52,897 bases of DNA from Kribbella turkmenica (GCF_004348725.1 NZ_SMKR01000029.1:1-52897), one strand, 5' to 3'. Counted from the stretch's first letter, positions 41,677 to 50,149 are shown. The notes: generated by a model not told the origin, from the sequence alone. Made by a program: numbers and translations.

Positions 41677-42438
41677 ATGACCGATCCCGGTCTGCCGACC
41701 AGCGAGCACCTCGAGCACCTGGACACGGACACGATCGCCGACCTGATCGAGAACCTGCTGCCCGCGCAGGAGGCCCACCGGGCTCGTGAGCATGTGAAGG
41801 CCTGTCCCGACTGCCAGCTGACGTACGACGCGCTCGTGCAACTGTCCGAGGACCTCGCCGAGGAGGGCCGGGAGGACATCCCGATGCCGGCCGACATCGC
41901 CGAGCACCTCGACCAGGTGATCGTGTCGGAGTCCGTGCTGCGCGCGTCGACCGTGGGTGTGCACTCACTGGTCCAGATCCGCGAGGAGCCGCACCGCCAC
42001 CTGCCGAAGATCCTGACCGCCGCCGCGGCGGTCGTGGTGGTCGCGGGCATCGGCGTCGGGGTGGTGATCGCCACCAAGGACCAGGCCGCCGACAGTGCCG
42101 CCGGGATCGGTCCGTCCGTGCTGCCGAGCGGCGTACCGTCGCTGACGGCCAGGGACGTCGGCCCGGACGCGCAGCAGTGGCTCGAGAGCACCAACGGTCC
42201 CCTGCTCAACGGCTCGGCGACCGAGCAGGTCTGCGCCCGCAACTTCGCGTCCGGTCGGCCGAACCCTCAGGTTCGGTTGGTGCAGCCGGCCAGGGTCGAC
42301 GGGAAGCGGGCGCTGCTGATCGGCCTGCAGGGCGGCTCACCCCGCGACATTCAGATCTTCGCGGTCACGGGCTGTGACGATCCGGGCGGCGTCGCCAACC
42401 CCTTCTACGACACGACGGTGACGTTGCGCAATCGCTGA
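41677..42438 (+). CDS. Anti-sigma factor (zinc-binding type) of SigM
   Basis: 253 residues. The ZAS-like motif is H39-x3-C43-x2-C46 (AREHVKACPDCQL), preceded by the helix LDTDTIADLIENLLPAQEAHRAR. One transmembrane helix lies at about 111-133 (ILTAAAAVVVVAGIGVGVVIA). The outer domain has two cysteines (QVCARNFASG, AVTGCDDPGG). It should hold SigM at the membrane until a stress is sensed. The gene lies 135 bases downstream of sigM; the gap shows no clear feature. Confidence 0.88.
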   Translation: MTDPGLPTSEHLEHLDTDTIADLIENLLPAQEAHRAREHVKACPDCQLTYDALVQLSEDLAEEGREDIPMPADIAEHLDQVIVSESVLRASTVGVHSLVQIREEPHRHLPKILTAAAAVVVVAGIGVGVVIATKDQAADSAAGIGPSVLPSGVPSLTARDVGPDAQQWLESTNGPLLNGSATEQVCARNFASGRPNPQVRLVQPARVDGKRALLIGLQGGSPRDIQIFAVTGCDDPGGVANPFYDTTVTLRNR

Positions 42439-42513
42439 GACACCGCCGGACTGCGACGGCCGGGCGATGGGTACGGTGTTGACACATTCCCCAACCCACC
42501 ACCTCGGCCAGGG

Positions 42514-42540
42514 GGAATGGTCGGCCTCTAGGATCCGTTG
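42514..42540 (+). promoter_or_regulatory. Sigma-R/SigH-type promoter of trxBA
   Basis: GGAAT (42514-42518) followed by exactly 18 bases and GTTG (42537-42540): the GGAAT-N18-GTT promoter of SigR in Streptomyces (SigH in mycobacteria), which controls trxBA there. It starts transcription about 35-40 bases before ATG 42583. A TTGACA at 42479-42484 may add a housekeeping promoter. Confidence 0.85.
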
Positions 42541-42582
42541 AGTACGACGTACCAATGGCTCGACGACACGAGGAACGCCTGC

Positions 42583-43569
42583 ATGAGCGACTCCGCAGTC
42601 CGCAACGTCATCATCGTCGGTTCCGGTCCGGCCGGTTACACGGCGGCCGTCTACGCCGCCCGCGCCCGGCTCGAGCCGCTGGTGTTCGAGGGCTCCGTCA
42701 CGGCCGGCGGCGCACTGATGAACACCACCGAGGTGGAGAACTACCCGGGCTTCAGCGAGGGCATCATGGGCCCGGCGCTGATGGACGAGATGCGCAGCCA
42801 GGCCGAGCGCTTCGGCGCCGGGCTGGTGCCGGACGACATCGTCGCCATGGACCTGACCGGCGAGATCAAGTCGGTCACCGACTCCGCCGGCACCGAGCAC
42901 CGCGCGAAGGCCGTCATCCTGGCGATGGGCTCCGGCTATCGCAAGCTCGGCCTGCCCGACGAGGACCGGATGTCCGGCCACGGCGTGTCCTGGTGTGCGA
43001 CCTGTGACGGGTTCTTCTTCCGCGACCAGGAGATCGCGGTGGTCGGCGGCGGCGACTCGGCCGTCGAGGAGGCCACCTTCCTGACCCGGTTCGCGAAGAA
43101 GGTCACCCTGGTGCACCGCCGCGACGAGCTGCGCGCCTCCAAGATCATGGCCGACCGGGCGTTCGCGAACGACAAGATCGAATTCGCGTGGAACTCCGAG
43201 GTCGCCGAGATCCAGGGCACGGACAAGCTGACCGGCGTCCTCCTCCGCGACACCGTCACCGGCGAGACCCGGGAGCTGCCGACCACCGGCCTGTTCATCG
43301 CGATCGGGCACGACCCGCGCTCGGAGCTGGTGAAGGGTCAGGTGCGCCTGGACGAGGAGGGCTACGTCCTGGTCCGCGAGGGCACCACCGAGACCAACCT
43401 GCCCGGCGTCTTCGCCGCCGGCGATCTGGTGGACCACACCTACCGGCAGGCGATCACCGCCGCCGGCACCGGCTGTGCGGCCGCCCTGGACGCCGAGCGC
43501 TTCCTGGCCACCCTGGAGCACGAGGCGACCGCGGCCGCGGCAGCGGCCACCGAGCCAGTCACCGTCTGA
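42583..43569 (+). CDS. trxB: Thioredoxin reductase
   Basis: 328 residues. FAD motif [18 protein letters not shown], redox pair C138-A-T-C141 ([10 protein letters not shown]), NADPH motif [19 protein letters not shown], and the terminal [15 protein letters not shown]. It reduces thioredoxin with NADPH and is cytoplasmic. ATG 42583 is used (GAGGA eight bases upstream); the open frame begins at a TTG at 42538, which falls on the promoter. First gene of the trxBA operon, preceded by a sigma-R-type promoter and downstream of the sigM cluster. Confidence 0.97.
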   Translation: MSDSAVRNVIIVGSGPAGYTAAVYAARARLEPLVFEGSVTAGGALMNTTEVENYPGFSEGIMGPALMDEMRSQAERFGAGLVPDDIVAMDLTGEIKSVTDSAGTEHRAKAVILAMGSGYRKLGLPDEDRMSGHGVSWCATCDGFFFRDQEIAVVGGGDSAVEEATFLTRFAKKVTLVHRRDELRASKIMADRAFANDKIEFAWNSEVAEIQGTDKLTGVLLRDTVTGETRELPTTGLFIAIGHDPRSELVKGQVRLDEEGYVLVREGTTETNLPGVFAAGDLVDHTYRQAITAAGTGCAAALDAERFLATLEHEATAAAAAATEPVTV

Positions 43570-43598
43570 ACCTCACAACCACTGAAGGAGTTACGCCC

Positions 43599-43928
43599 GT
43601 GGGCGAGAAGATGAACGCCGTCACCGACGCCGAGTTCGAGCAGACCGTGCTGAAGAGCGACAAGCCGGTGCTGGTGGACTTCTGGGCCGAGTGGTGTGGA
43701 CCGTGCCGCCAGGTCTCCCCGATCCTGGAGGAGCTGAACCAGGACCACGGGGACAAGATCACCTTCCTCAAGATGAACGTGGACGAGAACCCGGTCACCC
43801 CGAGCAACTACCGCGTCACCGGTATCCCTACCATCAACGTCTACGTGAACGGTGAACTGGCCAAATCCATCGTCGGCGCCAAGCCGAAGGCGGCGCTGCT
43901 GAAGGAGCTGGCCGACTTCACCTCCTGA
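43599..43928 (+). CDS. trxA: Thioredoxin
   Basis: 109 residues from GTG 43599, AAGGAG ribosome site eight bases upstream. The active site is WCGPC (C33, C36) in VLVDFWAEWCGPCRQVSP, with the cis-proline in VTGIPTINVY. General disulfide reductant, substrate of trxB encoded 29 bases upstream. Same operon, same expected redox control. Confidence 0.97.
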   Translation: MGEKMNAVTDAEFEQTVLKSDKPVLVDFWAEWCGPCRQVSPILEELNQDHGDKITFLKMNVDENPVTPSNYRVTGIPTINVYVNGELAKSIVGAKPKAALLKELADFTS

Positions 43929-43967
43929 CGTCTGGATCACCGTCCGCCACACGGCAAGGAGCAGTTG

Positions 43968-45107
43968 ATGGCTGGGACCCCTTCGAGCGGCCCGCACGGC
44001 GTGTACCGGATCGGCGACACCGGTGAGGCAGTCGCCGAGATCATCGGCAAACTCCAGCGGCTCGGCCTGCTGGACGGCGGTCACGACGTCTACGACGAGG
44101 CGACCGCACACGCAGTCCGGGGGTTCCAGCAGGAACGCGGGCTGATGATCGACGGGATCGTCGGCCCGCAGACGTACCGGGCGATCGACGACGCGCGTTG
44201 GCGGCTGGGCGACCGGCTGCTGACGTACGTCGTCTCGCACCCGTTGACCGGTGACGACGTGCTGGCGCTGCAGGCGAAGCTGCAGGAGCTCGGTTTCGCG
44301 GTGGCCCGGATCGACGGCATCTTCGGCCCGGACACCCAGCGCGCGGTGACCGAGTTCCAGCGCAACATGGGCCTGCCGGCGGACGGGACGTGCGGTCCGT
44401 CGACGTTCAAGGCGTTGCAGCGGATCAAGCCGATGGCGACCGGCGGCCGGCCGGACGCCCTGCGCGCGTCCGAGGCGGTCCGGGCCGCGGGTCCGCGGCT
44501 GTCCGGCAAGACCGTGGTGATCGACCCGGGCCACGGCGGTTTCGACTACGGCTGGGAGGGCTTCGGCCTGCGCGAGTCCGACGTCGCGTACGACCTGGCC
44601 GCCCGGATCGAGGGCCGGCTCGGCGCGACCGGCGTACGGGCGTACTTGTCGCGCGGGCGTGACCAGGGTCCGGACGAGTTGGCCCGGGCCGCGTTCGCGA
44701 ACGAGACCGACGCGAATCTCTGCGTGTCCCTGCACACGGACGGGTCGATGAACCCGGAGGCGCAGGGTGTCGCCACGTACTACTACGGCAACGACCTGCA
44801 CGGCGCCTCGTCCAGCGTCGGCGAGCAGTTCGCCGGCCTGGTGCAGCGCGAGATCGTCGCCCGCACGGACCTGTTGAACTGCCGGACCCATGCCAAGACC
44901 TGGGATCTGCTGCGGCGGACGAAGATGCCCGCGGTCCGGCTGGAGATCGGGTACGTCACCAATCCGCACGACTCCGCCCGGCTGGCCGATCCGGCGTTCC
45001 GGGACGTGGTCGCCGAGGCGATCGTGGTCGCCATCCAGCGTGTCTACCTCCCGCCGGACCAGGACGCGGCCACCGGGATGCTCCGGTTCGGCCAGCTCAC
45101 GGTCTAG
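43968..45107 (+). CDS. cwlM: N-acetylmuramoyl-L-alanine amidase-like regulator CwlM
   Basis: 379 residues from ATG 43968 (AAGGAG upstream). Two peptidoglycan-binding type 1 repeats (about 15-75: VAEIIGKLQRLGLLDG ... FQQERGLMIDGIVGPQTYRAI; about 90-150: VLALQAKLQELGF ... FQRNMGLPADGTCGPSTFKAL) precede an Amidase_3 domain with VVIDPGHGGFDYG, LRESDVAYDLA, VSLHTDGS and RLEIGYVTN. The zinc ligands appear intact. There is no signal peptide, as in mycobacterial CwlM, a cytoplasmic protein that activates MurA and contacts FhaA rather than cutting peptidoglycan. It lies directly after trxA, the normal order. Confidence 0.93.
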   Translation: MAGTPSSGPHGVYRIGDTGEAVAEIIGKLQRLGLLDGGHDVYDEATAHAVRGFQQERGLMIDGIVGPQTYRAIDDARWRLGDRLLTYVVSHPLTGDDVLALQAKLQELGFAVARIDGIFGPDTQRAVTEFQRNMGLPADGTCGPSTFKALQRIKPMATGGRPDALRASEAVRAAGPRLSGKTVVIDPGHGGFDYGWEGFGLRESDVAYDLAARIEGRLGATGVRAYLSRGRDQGPDELARAAFANETDANLCVSLHTDGSMNPEAQGVATYYYGNDLHGASSSVGEQFAGLVQREIVARTDLLNCRTHAKTWDLLRRTKMPAVRLEIGYVTNPHDSARLADPAFRDVVAEAIVVAIQRVYLPPDQDAATGMLRFGQLTV

Positions 45108-45143
45108 TAACTCGGTCACGAACTGCGGCGGCCACGACCTCGC

Positions 45144-45421
45144 GCCGGCCTGGAGAGCCACGACCTGTTCTGGATCTCCACCAGCACGAAGGTGTACCGG
45201 TTCAGCAAGTCGGCCGGACAGTCGTCGCCACGTTCGACCTGCCGAAGGTCAAGAACGTCAGCAGCATGCCGAACGGACAGCAGGTCCGGACCACCCCGAA
45301 GAGCGGGTGCCGGACCAGCTGGTGCACCGACACGGTCGACTTCGCCGTACCGGCCGCGACGCGGACCTTGCCGGGTGCCGAGATCTCCAAGGCCCGCGTC
45401 TGGAGCTCTCGCTACGAGTAG
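45144..45421 (+). pseudogene. Frameshifted C-terminal fragment of an unidentified secreted-type protein
   Basis: Most of the gap between cwlM and the MMPL gene is old coding sequence. One frame reads AGLESHDLFWISTSTKVYR (about 45144-45200); another takes over near 45215 and reads TVVATFDLPKVKNVSSMPNG, then TTPKSGCRTSWCTDTVDFAV and ends ARVWSSRYE at TAG 45419-45421. So a single frameshift splits a C-terminal piece, and the 5' part is gone. Two cysteines in the tail suggest an exported origin. No family is recognised. The end overlaps the MMPL stop by a few bases. Confidence 0.55.
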
Positions 45422-47568
45422 TCCTTCTCGAGAGCGATGTGCGGGAGCGCGCGGTCGAGGCCGCGTGGGAGCCACCAGGCACGGTCGCCGAAGAGCCGCA
45501 TCACCGCGGGCACGATGACGCAACGGATCAGCACGGCGTCCAGCAGGACAGCGGTCGCCAGGCCGAGACCGAACTGCTTGAGCATCCGGTCCGGGCTGAG
45601 CAGGAACGCCCCGAACACCACGATCATGATCGCGGCTGCCGCGGTGATCACGCTGCCGGTGTTCGCCAGCCCTTCCCGCACAGCTTCCTTCGCGTCCTTG
45701 GTACGCCGCCACTCCTCATGGATCCGGGAGACCAGGAACACCTCGTAGTCCATCGACAACCCGAACACGATCGCGAAGATCATCACCGGGACGAACGCCT
45801 CGATCGGACCGGGCTGCGCACCGAACCAGCCCTGCTGGAAAACCAGCGTGATGACTCCCAGCGAGGCGCCGATGCTGAGCAGGTTCAGCACGGCGGCCTT
45901 CAACGGGACCAGGATCGACCGGAACACCGCCATCAGCAGCAGCGCGGACAGCCCGACCACGACCAGCACGAAGATCGGCAGCCGGTTGCTGACCGCGGAC
46001 GAGAAGTCATCCGCCGCCGCGGTCGCGCCGCCGACCAGGTAATCGGCCCTGGTCCGCGTCTCGAGAGCGGGCAGCGTGTCGTCCCGCAGCCGCTCGACGA
46101 GCTCACTGGTCGCCGCGTCCTGCGGTGCCGACTTCGGGAACGCCAGTACGGTGGCGACCTTGCCGTCGGGGGTCAGTTGCGGCGGCGTCACGGCGGCGAT
46201 GTTCGGATCACGCCGCAGAGCCTCGCCGAGTGCCTGCGCCGCGGCCCGGTCCCCTTCGGAGACGACCACCAGCGGACCGTTGAAACCCGGCCCGAAGGCC
46301 TGCGCCAGCAGGTCGTACGCCTTTCGGCTGGTCTTCGCCGGGTCGTCCGTCCCCGCGTCCGCAAAACCCAGCCGCATGTCCAACGCCGGCAACGACAACG
46401 CGATCAGCGCGGCCGTTCCGAGCACCAGCGGCACCCACGGCCCGCGCTGCACCACGGCCGCGAGCTTCCGCCAGCCGTCGCCAGGGGTACGCCGCTTCTT
46501 CGCCGCATGCTTGCGGACACTCTCCTCGATCCGCTTCCCGAACAGCGTGAGCAGGGCCGGCAACAGGCTGACCGCGGCGAGCATCGTGATCAGTACGGTC
46601 AGCGTGACGCCGAGCGCGACGCCCCGCAGCGAACCGAGTCCGAGCGCCAGCAGGCCCAGCAGAGCGATCACCACGGTGCAGCCGGCGAACATCACCGAGC
46701 GACCCGCGGTGTCGAGGGCAACCACCGAGGCGGCCGCGCGATCGGTGCCGTCCTTCAGCAACTCGTGCCGGTAGCGGGAGAAGATCAGCAGCGCGTAGTC
46801 GATACCGACCCCGAGACCGACGAGCATCATCACCGGCGCGGTGTAGTCCGGAACCGTGAACACGTGCGATCCCAGCACCAGCAGGCCGAGCGTCCCGCCG
46901 ACCGCGAACACGGCGGTCAGCAGCGGAAGTGTTGCCGCGAGCAACGATCCGAACAGGAACACCAGGATCACCAGCGCGGCGAGCATGCCCGCACCCTCGG
47001 CCGCGCCACCCTCGCTCTCGGCCGCGGACCGCGCCAGGTCACCACCCACCTCCACCTGGAGTCCGGTCGTGCCGAACTCCTGCGCCCGGTCGATGATCGT
47101 CCGGACGTCCTCGATCGGCATGTCCTCGACCGTCGTGTCCAGTCCGACGGTGGAGAACGCCGTACGCCCGTCCTCGGAGAGCGAACCGGGAGCCGTGAAG
47201 GGATCCGCAACCGAGGCGACGTGCGGGAGTCCCTCGACGGCGGCCAGCATCGAGGCGACCCGCTGCTTCTGCGCCTGCAGGCCGCCGTCCGCGTGCAGGA
47301 CGAGTTGAACCGAGGCGGTGTCACCTTGCGGCTGGTGCTCACGGAAGATGTCGGTCACCCGCTGCGAGTCGGTCCCGGGCAGCGAGTTGTCGTTGCGGTA
47401 GTTGTCGCCGATCAGGGTCGAGGCCGCGGTGACGGCGACCAGCGCGGCCACCCAGAGCAGCACCGCGACGCCGGCGTGCCGCATCGACCAGCCGGCCACC
47501 CGGTGCAGCAGCCCAGGTCGTCCACCCTCCTTCCCGGGCGGTCGGCGTACTGGAGTGTCCACGGTCAT
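45412..47568 (-). CDS. MMPL-family RND transporter
   Basis: 718 residues with about 12 transmembrane segments in two halves. Each half has the MMPL arrangement: a long outer loop, then clusters of helices with GLGVGIDYALLIFSRYRHEL and FGLSMDYEVFLVSRIHEEW (DY pairs that carry the proton path in MmpL proteins) and TAGRSVMFAGCTVVIALLGLL. It is a proton-driven exporter of lipids, siderophores or drugs. It starts at ATG 47568 with GAAGGAGG upstream. The divergent PadR gene and the paired GTAG-N5-CTAC sites mark it as PadR-regulated. It interrupts the usual neighbourhood of cwlM. Confidence 0.93.
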   Translation of the reverse strand: MTVDTPVRRPPGKEGGRPGLLHRVAGWSMRHAGVAVLLWVAALVAVTAASTLIGDNYRNDNSLPGTDSQRVTDIFREHQPQGDTASVQLVLHADGGLQAQKQRVASMLAAVEGLPHVASVADPFTAPGSLSEDGRTAFSTVGLDTTVEDMPIEDVRTIIDRAQEFGTTGLQVEVGGDLARSAAESEGGAAEGAGMLAALVILVFLFGSLLAATLPLLTAVFAVGGTLGLLVLGSHVFTVPDYTAPVMMLVGLGVGIDYALLIFSRYRHELLKDGTDRAAASVVALDTAGRSVMFAGCTVVIALLGLLALGLGSLRGVALGVTLTVLITMLAAVSLLPALLTLFGKRIEESVRKHAAKKRRTPGDGWRKLAAVVQRGPWVPLVLGTAALIALSLPALDMRLGFADAGTDDPAKTSRKAYDLLAQAFGPGFNGPLVVVSEGDRAAAQALGEALRRDPNIAAVTPPQLTPDGKVATVLAFPKSAPQDAATSELVERLRDDTLPALETRTRADYLVGGATAAADDFSSAVSNRLPIFVLVVVGLSALLLMAVFRSILVPLKAAVLNLLSIGASLGVITLVFQQGWFGAQPGPIEAFVPVMIFAIVFGLSMDYEVFLVSRIHEEWRRTKDAKEAVREGLANTGSVITAAAAIMIVVFGAFLLSPDRMLKQFGLGLATAVLLDAVLIRCVIVPAVMRLFGDRAWWLPRGLDRALPHIALEKDYS

Positions 47569-47589
47569 GGCTTGCGCCTCCTTCGATAA

Positions 47590-47646
47590 GTAGATTCGCT
47601 ACATGTTGCCTCTCGACATTAACAGAGATATCAGTAGACTGGCTAC
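47590..47646. promoter_or_regulatory. Paired PadR operators and leaderless padR promoter
   Basis: GTAG-ATTCG-CTAC (47590-47602) and GTAG-ACTGG-CTAC (47634-47646) are two palindromic sites embedded in a 17-base direct repeat (AGTAGA-N4-CTACATG), 44 bases apart. The second overlaps the -10 TAGACT (47635-47640), six bases before ATG 47647. The first lies just upstream of the MMPL ribosome site. A bound PadR would block both genes. Confidence 0.8.
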
Positions 47647-47973
47647 ATGAAGGCGGATGCGCTGCGTGGACACCTCGACCCGATGATCCTGGCCGTCGTC
47701 GAGCACGAGCCGCTGCACGGCTACGCGATCATGGAGGCGTTGCTGACACGCAGCGGCGGCGAGCTCGACCTGCCGACCGGCACGCTGTACCCGGCGCTGC
47801 GGCGGCTCGAGCGCGCCGGCTACCTGGCCAGCGAGTGGAGCACGGTCGGCGGGCGCAAGCGCCGTACCTATCAGCTCACGTCGGCCGGGCAGAAGATGCT
47901 TGCCTCAGGCAAGCAGGAGTGGCTGACCTTCCGCGCCGTGGTGGAAGGGGTGCTACGCCCGGGCCAGGCGTAG
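47647..47973 (+). CDS. PadR-family transcriptional regulator
   Basis: 108 residues. The winged-helix signature is ILAVVEHEPLHGYAIMEALL, GTLYPALRRLERAGYLASEW and GGRKRRTYQLTSAG, a classic PadR-s1-type protein. It is divergent from the MMPL exporter and flanks its operators. It probably binds an exported compound and then releases. Its 3' end overlaps the convergent permease-prefix gene by 21 bases. Confidence 0.93.
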   Translation: MKADALRGHLDPMILAVVEHEPLHGYAIMEALLTRSGGELDLPTGTLYPALRRLERAGYLASEWSTVGGRKRRTYQLTSAGQKMLASGKQEWLTFRAVVEGVLRPGQA

Positions 47974-48597
47974 GCACCGCCTGGCCTGCAGTCCGACGAC
48001 GAGCAACGGCAGGACGACGAACCCCGAGACGATCGAGTAGCCGAGCAGCATGCCCGCATGGGTGCCGGTCGACGCCATCCCGACGCTGATCAGGCTGATG
48101 ATCGTGGAACTGACGATCGCGAACACAGCGGTGACGCGGCTGACGTGCTCCCGGACGACCGGGTGCCGCAGGCCCACGCCGGCGGCGATCACGGCCAGCG
48201 CCGCACCGGCCATGGTCAGCATTCCGATGCCCCGGACCGTCGACTGCAGGAGGTCGTTCAGCGGGTTGCCCGCGTCCGGGTCCTGATTCCAGCTCCAGGC
48301 GTCCTCCTGCCAGACGATCGGCTGGACGATCAGCACCAGGAACAGCATCACCGCGGTCCGGCGGCCCTGACTGACGGCGAGCTCGGCGCGGTAGCCGGGC
48401 ACGACTTCGGCGAGTTCGCCGAAGTCGGCGACCGCTGCCCGCTCGGCGGCGGGCCGGTCGAGACCGCCGGCCTCGAAGGCCTCGGTGGCGTCGGTCAGGT
48501 GGTCCCGCGCCTCGGCGAGCAGGTCGGCCTTACGCCGGCGCGGGCCGGGCAGTGCGCGGCTCAGGCCGGTCAGGTACTCGTCGACTGTGCTGGACAC
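47953..48597 (-). CDS. Permease-prefix-domain membrane protein
   Basis: 214 residues from GTG 48597. The N-terminal about 75 residues (VDEYLTGLSRALPGPRRRKADLLAEARDHLTDATEA, ERAAVADFGELAEVVPGYRAEL) form the permease prefix domain 1 found with PadR regulators. The rest has four hydrophobic segments: AVMLFLVLIVQPIVW, GIGMLTMAGAALAVIAAGVGL, VTAVFAIVSSTIISLISVGM and LLGYSIVSGFVVLPLLVVGL. Usually such genes follow padR in the same direction; here they converge on it. Role unknown. Confidence 0.8.
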   Translation of the reverse strand: MSSTVDEYLTGLSRALPGPRRRKADLLAEARDHLTDATEAFEAGGLDRPAAERAAVADFGELAEVVPGYRAELAVSQGRRTAVMLFLVLIVQPIVWQEDAWSWNQDPDAGNPLNDLLQSTVRGIGMLTMAGAALAVIAAGVGLRHPVVREHVSRVTAVFAIVSSTIISLISVGMASTGTHAGMLLGYSIVSGFVVLPLLVVGLQARRCLRLARA

Positions 48598-48627
48598 AGC
48601 TTCCAGTATCGGGACCGGCGGTCCGGA

Positions 48628-49035
48628 TCACGTCCGGGGTCCCACTGAGTCTCCCCTGACATCGTCCTGAGCCGCCGCCCCGCGGCGACGCCGCCGCAGG
48701 ACGAAGAAGCCGACGTACCCGATCACCACCAGCGCGAAGCCGACCTTCTCCGCGGTCGGCGTCGCGCCCTCCGGCCAGATCGTGCCGTCCAGGTAGTGGT
48801 TGATGTAGCCGGCCTCGTAGACGCTCTCACCGCCCCTGCGGAGGAAGAACTTCTCGGTTCCGGTGAACGGGCAGTCGTAGTCGATGACCACGATCGCCAG
48901 GTTCCAGATCACGATGCCGAAATGGACCCAGATCAGCTTGCGCCACTTCCAGGCCAGGAAGGCGCCGAACACGAAGAACAGCAGGAAGGCGGCGTGCAGG
49001 ACGAACATCGCGTCCGCGAGCAGGCGCCAGATCAT
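48628..49035 (-). CDS. DUF2784-family membrane protein
   Basis: 135 residues from ATG 49035, which overlaps the GNAT stop as ATGA. DUF2784 pattern: WRLLADAMFVLHAAFLLFFVFGAFLAW, WVHFGIVIWNLAIVVIDYDCPFT (the conserved CPFT) and LRRGGESVYEAGYINHYLDG. Three transmembrane helices in total, ending VGFALVVIGYVGFFVL followed by a basic tail. Function unknown. Downstream gene of the GNAT operon. Confidence 0.85.
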   Translation of the reverse strand: MIWRLLADAMFVLHAAFLLFFVFGAFLAWKWRKLIWVHFGIVIWNLAIVVIDYDCPFTGTEKFFLRRGGESVYEAGYINHYLDGTIWPEGATPTAEKVGFALVVIGYVGFFVLRRRRRGAAAQDDVRGDSVGPRT

Positions 49036-49685
49036 GACGGCGTACGGCTCAGCGCGTCCCGGACCGTCACCGGCGCGGGTGGGGTGTGTTCGGGCCGGAT
49101 CGCGCCCATCAGTCGCTCCACTGCCGCCTCCATCTCGCTGCGCCAGGTGACCGCGGACCGGAGATCGAGCCGCAGCCGCGGGTTCCGCGGGTGGTCCCGG
49201 ACGACGCCGAAGCCGACCGCCCGCAGGAATTCGGTCGGCCAGACACACCCCGGCCCGTCCCAGCGCGAGTCGCCGAACGCCTCGACCGCGCGGAACCCCC
49301 GCTTGAGCACGTCCTTCGCGACCGCCTGGACGAGGATCTTGCCCAGCCCGAGCCCCAGGTAACGCGGCAGGACCCGCCCGGTCGCCAGGACGACGGCGTC
49401 CGGACTGACCGGTGCGGTCGGGAACGCCTGGATCCGGGGCAGGTACGCCGCGGGCGCGTACACCGCGAACCCGGCCGGCTCGTCGTCGACGTACAGGACG
49501 ACACCCGCGCTGCCCCAGTCGAGCAGCAACTGGGACAACCAGGCCTCCTTCTCCAGCCCGGTGTCACCGGTGCGGTCGGCCTGCCTGGCGGCGACCGGGT
49601 CCAGCTCCCAGAACACGCAGTTTCGGCACGGCGCCGGGAGCTCGTCGAGGTTGGCGAGCGTCAGCGGTTCCAGCCGTCGGGCCAT
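49032..49685 (-). CDS. GNAT acetyltransferase with PCRxCVFWE motif (ori-proximal conserved type)
   Basis: 217 residues. It opens LTLANLDELPAPCRNCVFWELDP, with the two cysteines P-C-R-N-C, then the GNAT fold: VLYVDDEPAGFAVYAPAAYL, VVLATGRVLPRYLGLGLGKILVQAVAKDV. This type is normally next to cwlM in actinobacteria (Rv3916c position). Here it is separated from cwlM by about 4 kb of MMPL/PadR/DUF genes. ATG 49685 overlaps the stop of a 27-codon ORF (TGATG). Function unknown. Confidence 0.8.
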   Translation of the reverse strand: MARRLEPLTLANLDELPAPCRNCVFWELDPVAARQADRTGDTGLEKEAWLSQLLLDWGSAGVVLYVDDEPAGFAVYAPAAYLPRIQAFPTAPVSPDAVVLATGRVLPRYLGLGLGKILVQAVAKDVLKRGFRAVEAFGDSRWDGPGCVWPTEFLRAVGFGVVRDHPRNPRLRLDLRSAVTWRSEMEAAVERLMGAIRPEHTPPAPVTVRDALSRTPS

Positions 49686-49768
49686 CAGCGGAGGTCTCGG
49701 GTCCGCCGGCTACGAAGTGTCGTGTTCATCACGGTCAGTGTCGCCCAGGGTGCCGTCGCGTCGCTCAT
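49685..49768 (-). CDS. Possible 27-codon coupling ORF
   Basis: ATG 49768 overlaps the stop of the small membrane protein (ATGA), and the TGA at 49687-49685 overlaps the GNAT start (TGATG). It encodes MSDATAPWATL... ending SRRTRDLR, with no recognisable domain. The perfect tiling of start and stop codons suggests translational coupling of the small genes, but no conservation was tested. Confidence 0.35.
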   Translation of the reverse strand: MSDATAPWATLTVMNTTLRSRRTRDLR

Positions 49769-49953
49769 CGTGCCGCCGGTGCGGGCGCCGGTGCCGGCTT
49801 CCGCGCGTCCGGGGTCTCGGCCGCCTCCGGGGCGACGTACCGCTGCTGCACCTTCGCGGCGGGTTGCCGCCGGAACAACTCGCCGGCGAACCCGGCCAGC
49901 ACACCCAGCAGCAGTCCACCGAGCGTCCAGCCGGCTACCTTGCCCACGCTCAT
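49765..49953 (-). CDS. Small single-pass membrane protein
   Basis: 62 residues from ATG 49953 (MSVGKVAGWTLGGLLLGVLAGF), with GGAAGG as ribosome site about seven bases upstream. One transmembrane helix and a Pro/Ala-rich C-terminal tail. The open frame extends upstream through a non-conserved stretch; ATG 50052 (MPYRGRFDHAVIWLL) is another possible start. First gene of the GNAT-DUF2784 operon. Function unknown. Confidence 0.55.
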   Translation of the reverse strand: MSVGKVAGWTLGGLLLGVLAGFAGELFRRQPAAKVQQRYVAPEAAETPDARKPAPAPAPAAR

Positions 49954-50041
49954 CCGATCCGCCTTCCGCGTCCACCTCTCAGGCCGCACCTTGCCGTCCG
50001 GCCGTCTCAGCAGCCAGATCACGGCATGGTCGAACCTGCCC

Positions 50042-50048
50042 CTATAAG
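50042..50048. promoter_or_regulatory. Bidirectional -10-like element
   Basis: CTATAAG reads TATAAG on the plus strand and TTATAG on the minus strand and lies between the small membrane protein operon and the aminotransferase. Each could be the -10 of a divergent promoter. No clear -35 was found. Confidence 0.35.
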
Positions 50049-50149
50049 GCATGGTAGTGAGAGGTCGCGCCGTTCCACAGCCCAGGCACGCTTGGGTTCC
50101 CCGGCGTAACCTGGTGACTTCCCCCTCGATCACCTGTTGGAGTGGCTTC

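Noticed and set aside
44890..47589. 899-codon plus-strand frame
   Set aside because: Antisense to the MMPL transporter and lacks any domain.
50051..50149. Longer N terminus of the aminotransferase from 50051
   Set aside because: The extra stretch is not like the family; GTG 50150 has a ribosome site.
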